Assembly (NCBI GenBank): GCA_021325095.1
Contig: JAJPHV010000026.1
Location: 1 to 43,649, forward strand
DNA length: 43,649 nt
Origin: Chloroflexota bacterium
Lineage (GTDB): Bacteria; Chloroflexota; Anaerolineae; Aggregatilineales; UBA2796
Direction: 5' to 3'
Both the position numbers and the translations under genes were made by a program. A model generated the notes under the pieces. The model made no database searches. It was not told where the DNA came from and saw only the letters and a program-made list of their open reading frames with translations. Below, in pieces: positions 41,953 to 43,649 of the stretch (its first letter is position 1; each line of letters starts with the position of its first letter).

Positions 41953-42908
41953 TGGAAGGTTTGGAGAAGATCGGCGTCCTGCTCATGACCTACGGCGGGC
42001 CGGATTCGCTGGAAGACATCCCCGGCTATCTGGCGGACATTCGCAGCGGCAGGCCCACGCCCAGGGCCGTCCTCAACGAGATCACCCACAACTACCAGTT
42101 GATCGGCGGCAGATCGCCGCTGCTGGACATTGTGAAGCGGCAGGGCGCGGCCCTTGAGCAACTGCTGAACGCCGACGGCCCACGCTACAAAGTCTACCTG
42201 GGGATGCGCCACTGGTCGCCCTGGATCGAGGACACGGTGCGCGACATGCTGAATGACGGCATTCAGCGCGCCGTCGCGGTGGTGCTTGCGCCGCACTACA
42301 GTACGATGAGCATTGCCCGCTACCACAAGAAGATCGAAAGCGGGCTGGAAATGTACGAGGGCCGCATCGACTTCGAGTACGTGGACAGCTACCACGACGC
42401 GCCGAAGTACATCCAGGCGCTCGCCAACCGGGTGCAGGAGGGCATCGCCCGCTGGCCCGAAGCCGAACGGGACAGCGTTCACGTCGTCTTCAGCGCGCAC
42501 AGCCTCCCGGTGCGCATTTTGAAGACGGGCGACCCCTACCAGGATCAGCTTTTCGAGACGGCGCGGCTGGTGGCGGCCCGTGCCGGTCTGCGCGACGGCC
42601 AGTGGAGTTGGAGCTACCAGAGCGCCGGGCGCACGCCCGAACCCTGGCTCGGCCCGCAGATCGAGGCTTACATTCCCGAACTGGCGGCGAAGGGCATTCA
42701 CAATGTCGTCAGCGTGCCGGTGGGCTTCACCGCCGATCACGTCGAAATCCTGTACGACATCGACATCAAGGCGCAGAACGCCGCCCGTGAACACGGCGTC
42801 CGGCTGGAACGCCCGCCCGCACTGAACGACGATCCGCTGTACATCGAGACGCTGGCCGACCTGGTGCGGGAACGGGCGGCGAAGTGGGAAGGTGTCGCCC
42901 TGGGCTGA
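41949..42908 (+). CDS. hemH: Ferrochelatase (coproporphyrin-type likely)
   Basis: A 319-residue soluble chelatase. The catalytic histidine is in S-A-H-S-L-P-V (near residue 185) and the acidic partner in [13 protein letters not shown] (near 263). The N-terminus reads [10 protein letters not shown]; the Tyr in that place is typical of coproporphyrin ferrochelatases (CpfC) of Gram-positive bacteria, where protoporphyrin enzymes have L-N-L-G-G-P. That and the HemQ upstream favour iron insertion into coproporphyrin III. No cysteines for a [2Fe-2S] cluster and no membrane anchor. The ATG at 41949 overlaps the hemE stop; an upstream frame inside hemE is not used. It is the last gene of the operon. 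Confidence 0.95.
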   Translation: MMEGLEKIGVLLMTYGGPDSLEDIPGYLADIRSGRPTPRAVLNEITHNYQLIGGRSPLLDIVKRQGAALEQLLNADGPRYKVYLGMRHWSPWIEDTVRDMLNDGIQRAVAVVLAPHYSTMSIARYHKKIESGLEMYEGRIDFEYVDSYHDAPKYIQALANRVQEGIARWPEAERDSVHVVFSAHSLPVRILKTGDPYQDQLFETARLVAARAGLRDGQWSWSYQSAGRTPEPWLGPQIEAYIPELAAKGIHNVVSVPVGFTADHVEILYDIDIKAQNAAREHGVRLERPPALNDDPLYIETLADLVRERAAKWEGVALG

Positions 42909-42930
42909 AGCCGCCGGGCTGAGATTACGA

Positions 42931-42965
42931 AGCCATCTGAAGCGGGCTACAGACCAGACCGGTGC
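42931..42965. repeat. Repeat family 2, copy 2 (decayed)
   Basis: AGCC-AT-CTGAAGCGGGCT, then 11 bases, then CCGGTGC. It repeats the order of parts at 38751 (AGCC-CG-CTGAAGCGGGCT ... CCCGGTGC) with the first stem broken by two changes. It lies 23 bases after the hemH stop. The second hairpin seen in the other copy is not preserved here. Confidence 0.5.
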
Positions 42966-43028
42966 AAATGCTGCTGCGTGACATGTCTTGCTGCCCGAAA
43001 GGCAGGCGCTCCCCAGCGTCGCGGCGCT

Positions 43029-43071
43029 CAGTAATTAACTTCACTTACTGATCGAATCTCCACTTCGGAGA
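43029..43071. other. Two small inverted repeats between convergent genes
   Basis: CAGTAA-N10-TTACTG (43029-43050) and TCTCC-ACTTC-GGAGA (43057-43071) lie between hemH and the opposing transporter gene. Neither has a T-tract. They may help end transcription from one side or the other; no stronger claim is made. Confidence 0.35.
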
Positions 43072-43091
43072 CAGGGGAACTGGCTGCCCAC

Positions 43092-43649
43092 TTATTTATC
43101 CGCCGCGCCGTCCACCGCCAGATACGGCTCCTCCGCAAGCGCAGCAGCAGGCGCGGTGGCTCTCTCGCCGCCTAACGCCGTCGTCAGCATCCCGGCCAGG
43201 ATCAGTCCGCAGCCGAGCAGCCCGCCGCTGGTCAGCATTTCCCCACGAAACAGGAAGCCGAAAAGCGCCGAAAACGGGGATTCCATTGCATAGATCAGCG
43301 CTGCATCGCTGGGCGGTATCATGCGCTGCGCCCATACCTGGAGCGCCAGCCCGATGGCCGTCGCCACGATCCCGGTGAAGGCGGCCACCAGCAGCACGTT
43401 CAGCGGCATCGAGGTGGGCAGCGGGTCGGCAAAAGCCAGCAGCGGAGTGCACAGCGCCGACTGGCACGTGCGTAGGGCAGCCAGCAGCGGCAGCAGCACA
43501 GAACAGATCACCGCCACGACTCCGGCCTGGATCAGCGACATCAGCCGCCAGTCGGCATCCCTGGGGAACTTCTCGACGGCGATGATTTGCAGCGCAAAAC
43601 CGAGCGCGCACAACAGTGCCAGCCCGTCTCCCAACAGGTTGCCGCCGGG
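43092..43649 (-). CDS. EamA/DMT-family transporter, 5' end cut by the window edge
   Basis: The visible 185 residues form the C-terminal half of a drug/metabolite transporter: helices L-A-L-L-C-A-L-G-F-A-L-Q-I-I-A, S-L-I-Q-A-G-V-V-A-V-I-C-S-V-L-L, V-L-L-V-A-A-F-T-G-I-V-A-T-A-I-G, and the typical A-Q-R-x-I-P-P-S-D-A-A-L-I-Y-A-M-E-S-P-F motif followed by two helices and an Ala-rich soluble tail. The frame is still open at the last base on the minus strand, so the start lies outside. Substrate unknown; EamA proteins export amino acids or small metabolites. Confidence 0.85.
   Translation of the reverse strand, partial: PGGNLLGDGLALLCALGFALQIIAVEKFPRDADWRLMSLIQAGVVAVICSVLLPLLAALRTCQSALCTPLLAFADPLPTSMPLNVLLVAAFTGIVATAIGLALQVWAQRMIPPSDAALIYAMESPFSALFGFLFRGEMLTSGGLLGCGLILAGMLTTALGGERATAPAAALAEEPYLAVDGAADK

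Overview
This window looks like chromosome of a GC-rich free-living bacterium, most likely a member of the Chloroflexota (Anaerolineae-like). The phylum is an inference. It rests on a hemA-hemC-hemD-hemB-hemQ-hemE-hemH heme operon with a chlorite-dismutase-type HemQ, a serine T-box in front of serS, several family-1 sugar-type ABC importers without their own ATPase, large multi-PAS kinases, and short GC-rich palindromic repeats that sit just after stop codons. I see no phage, plasmid, transposase, CRISPR array, rRNA or tRNA gene.

Layout. (1) 1-5.9 kb: a GNAT acetyltransferase remnant, a ketopantoate-reductase-like enzyme, a divergent mntH / miaB pair with a DtxR/MntR-like operator inside the mntH promoter, a truncated DUF892 gene, a YrdB-like membrane protein and an unknown protein. 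(2) 5.9-11.9 kb: an N,N-dimethylformamidase large-subunit-like gene, divergent from a Tat-exported binding protein and two ABC permeases. (3) 12-13.9 kb: serS with a complete T-box leader (strong promoter, UCC specifier, T-box, terminator); a 58-residue membrane protein lies between the terminator and serS. (4) 13.9-19.9 kb: a minus-strand operon read as sialidase-like (BNR), DapA/NanA-type aldolase, binding protein, two permeases, IclR regulator, probably for uptake and cleavage of a sugar acid or glycoside. (5) 20-25.5 kb: an HdeD-like membrane protein, a PAS-GAF histidine kinase, a membrane protein with an HExxH motif, two small proteins and a Gmad2 lipoprotein. (6) 25.6-35.4 kb: a PrsW-like membrane protein, a PsbP-like anchored protein and a secreted serine protease with three Ig-like repeats, then a 1364-residue six-PAS kinase and a beta-propeller-like surface protein. 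(7) 35.6-42.9 kb: the heme operon, with overlapping start and stop codons at most junctions, in which the HemQ domain is fused to a Rieske ferredoxin domain. (8) 43.1 kb to the end: a truncated EamA-type transporter.

The strongest points for follow-up are the HemQ-Rieske fusion, a palindromic repeat family (nine copies seen, all at 3' ends of genes) of which one copy is translated as the C-terminal tail of HemA, the SerS with an enlarged tRNA-binding arm plus its T-box-controlled small membrane protein, and the PrsW-like/serine protease module.
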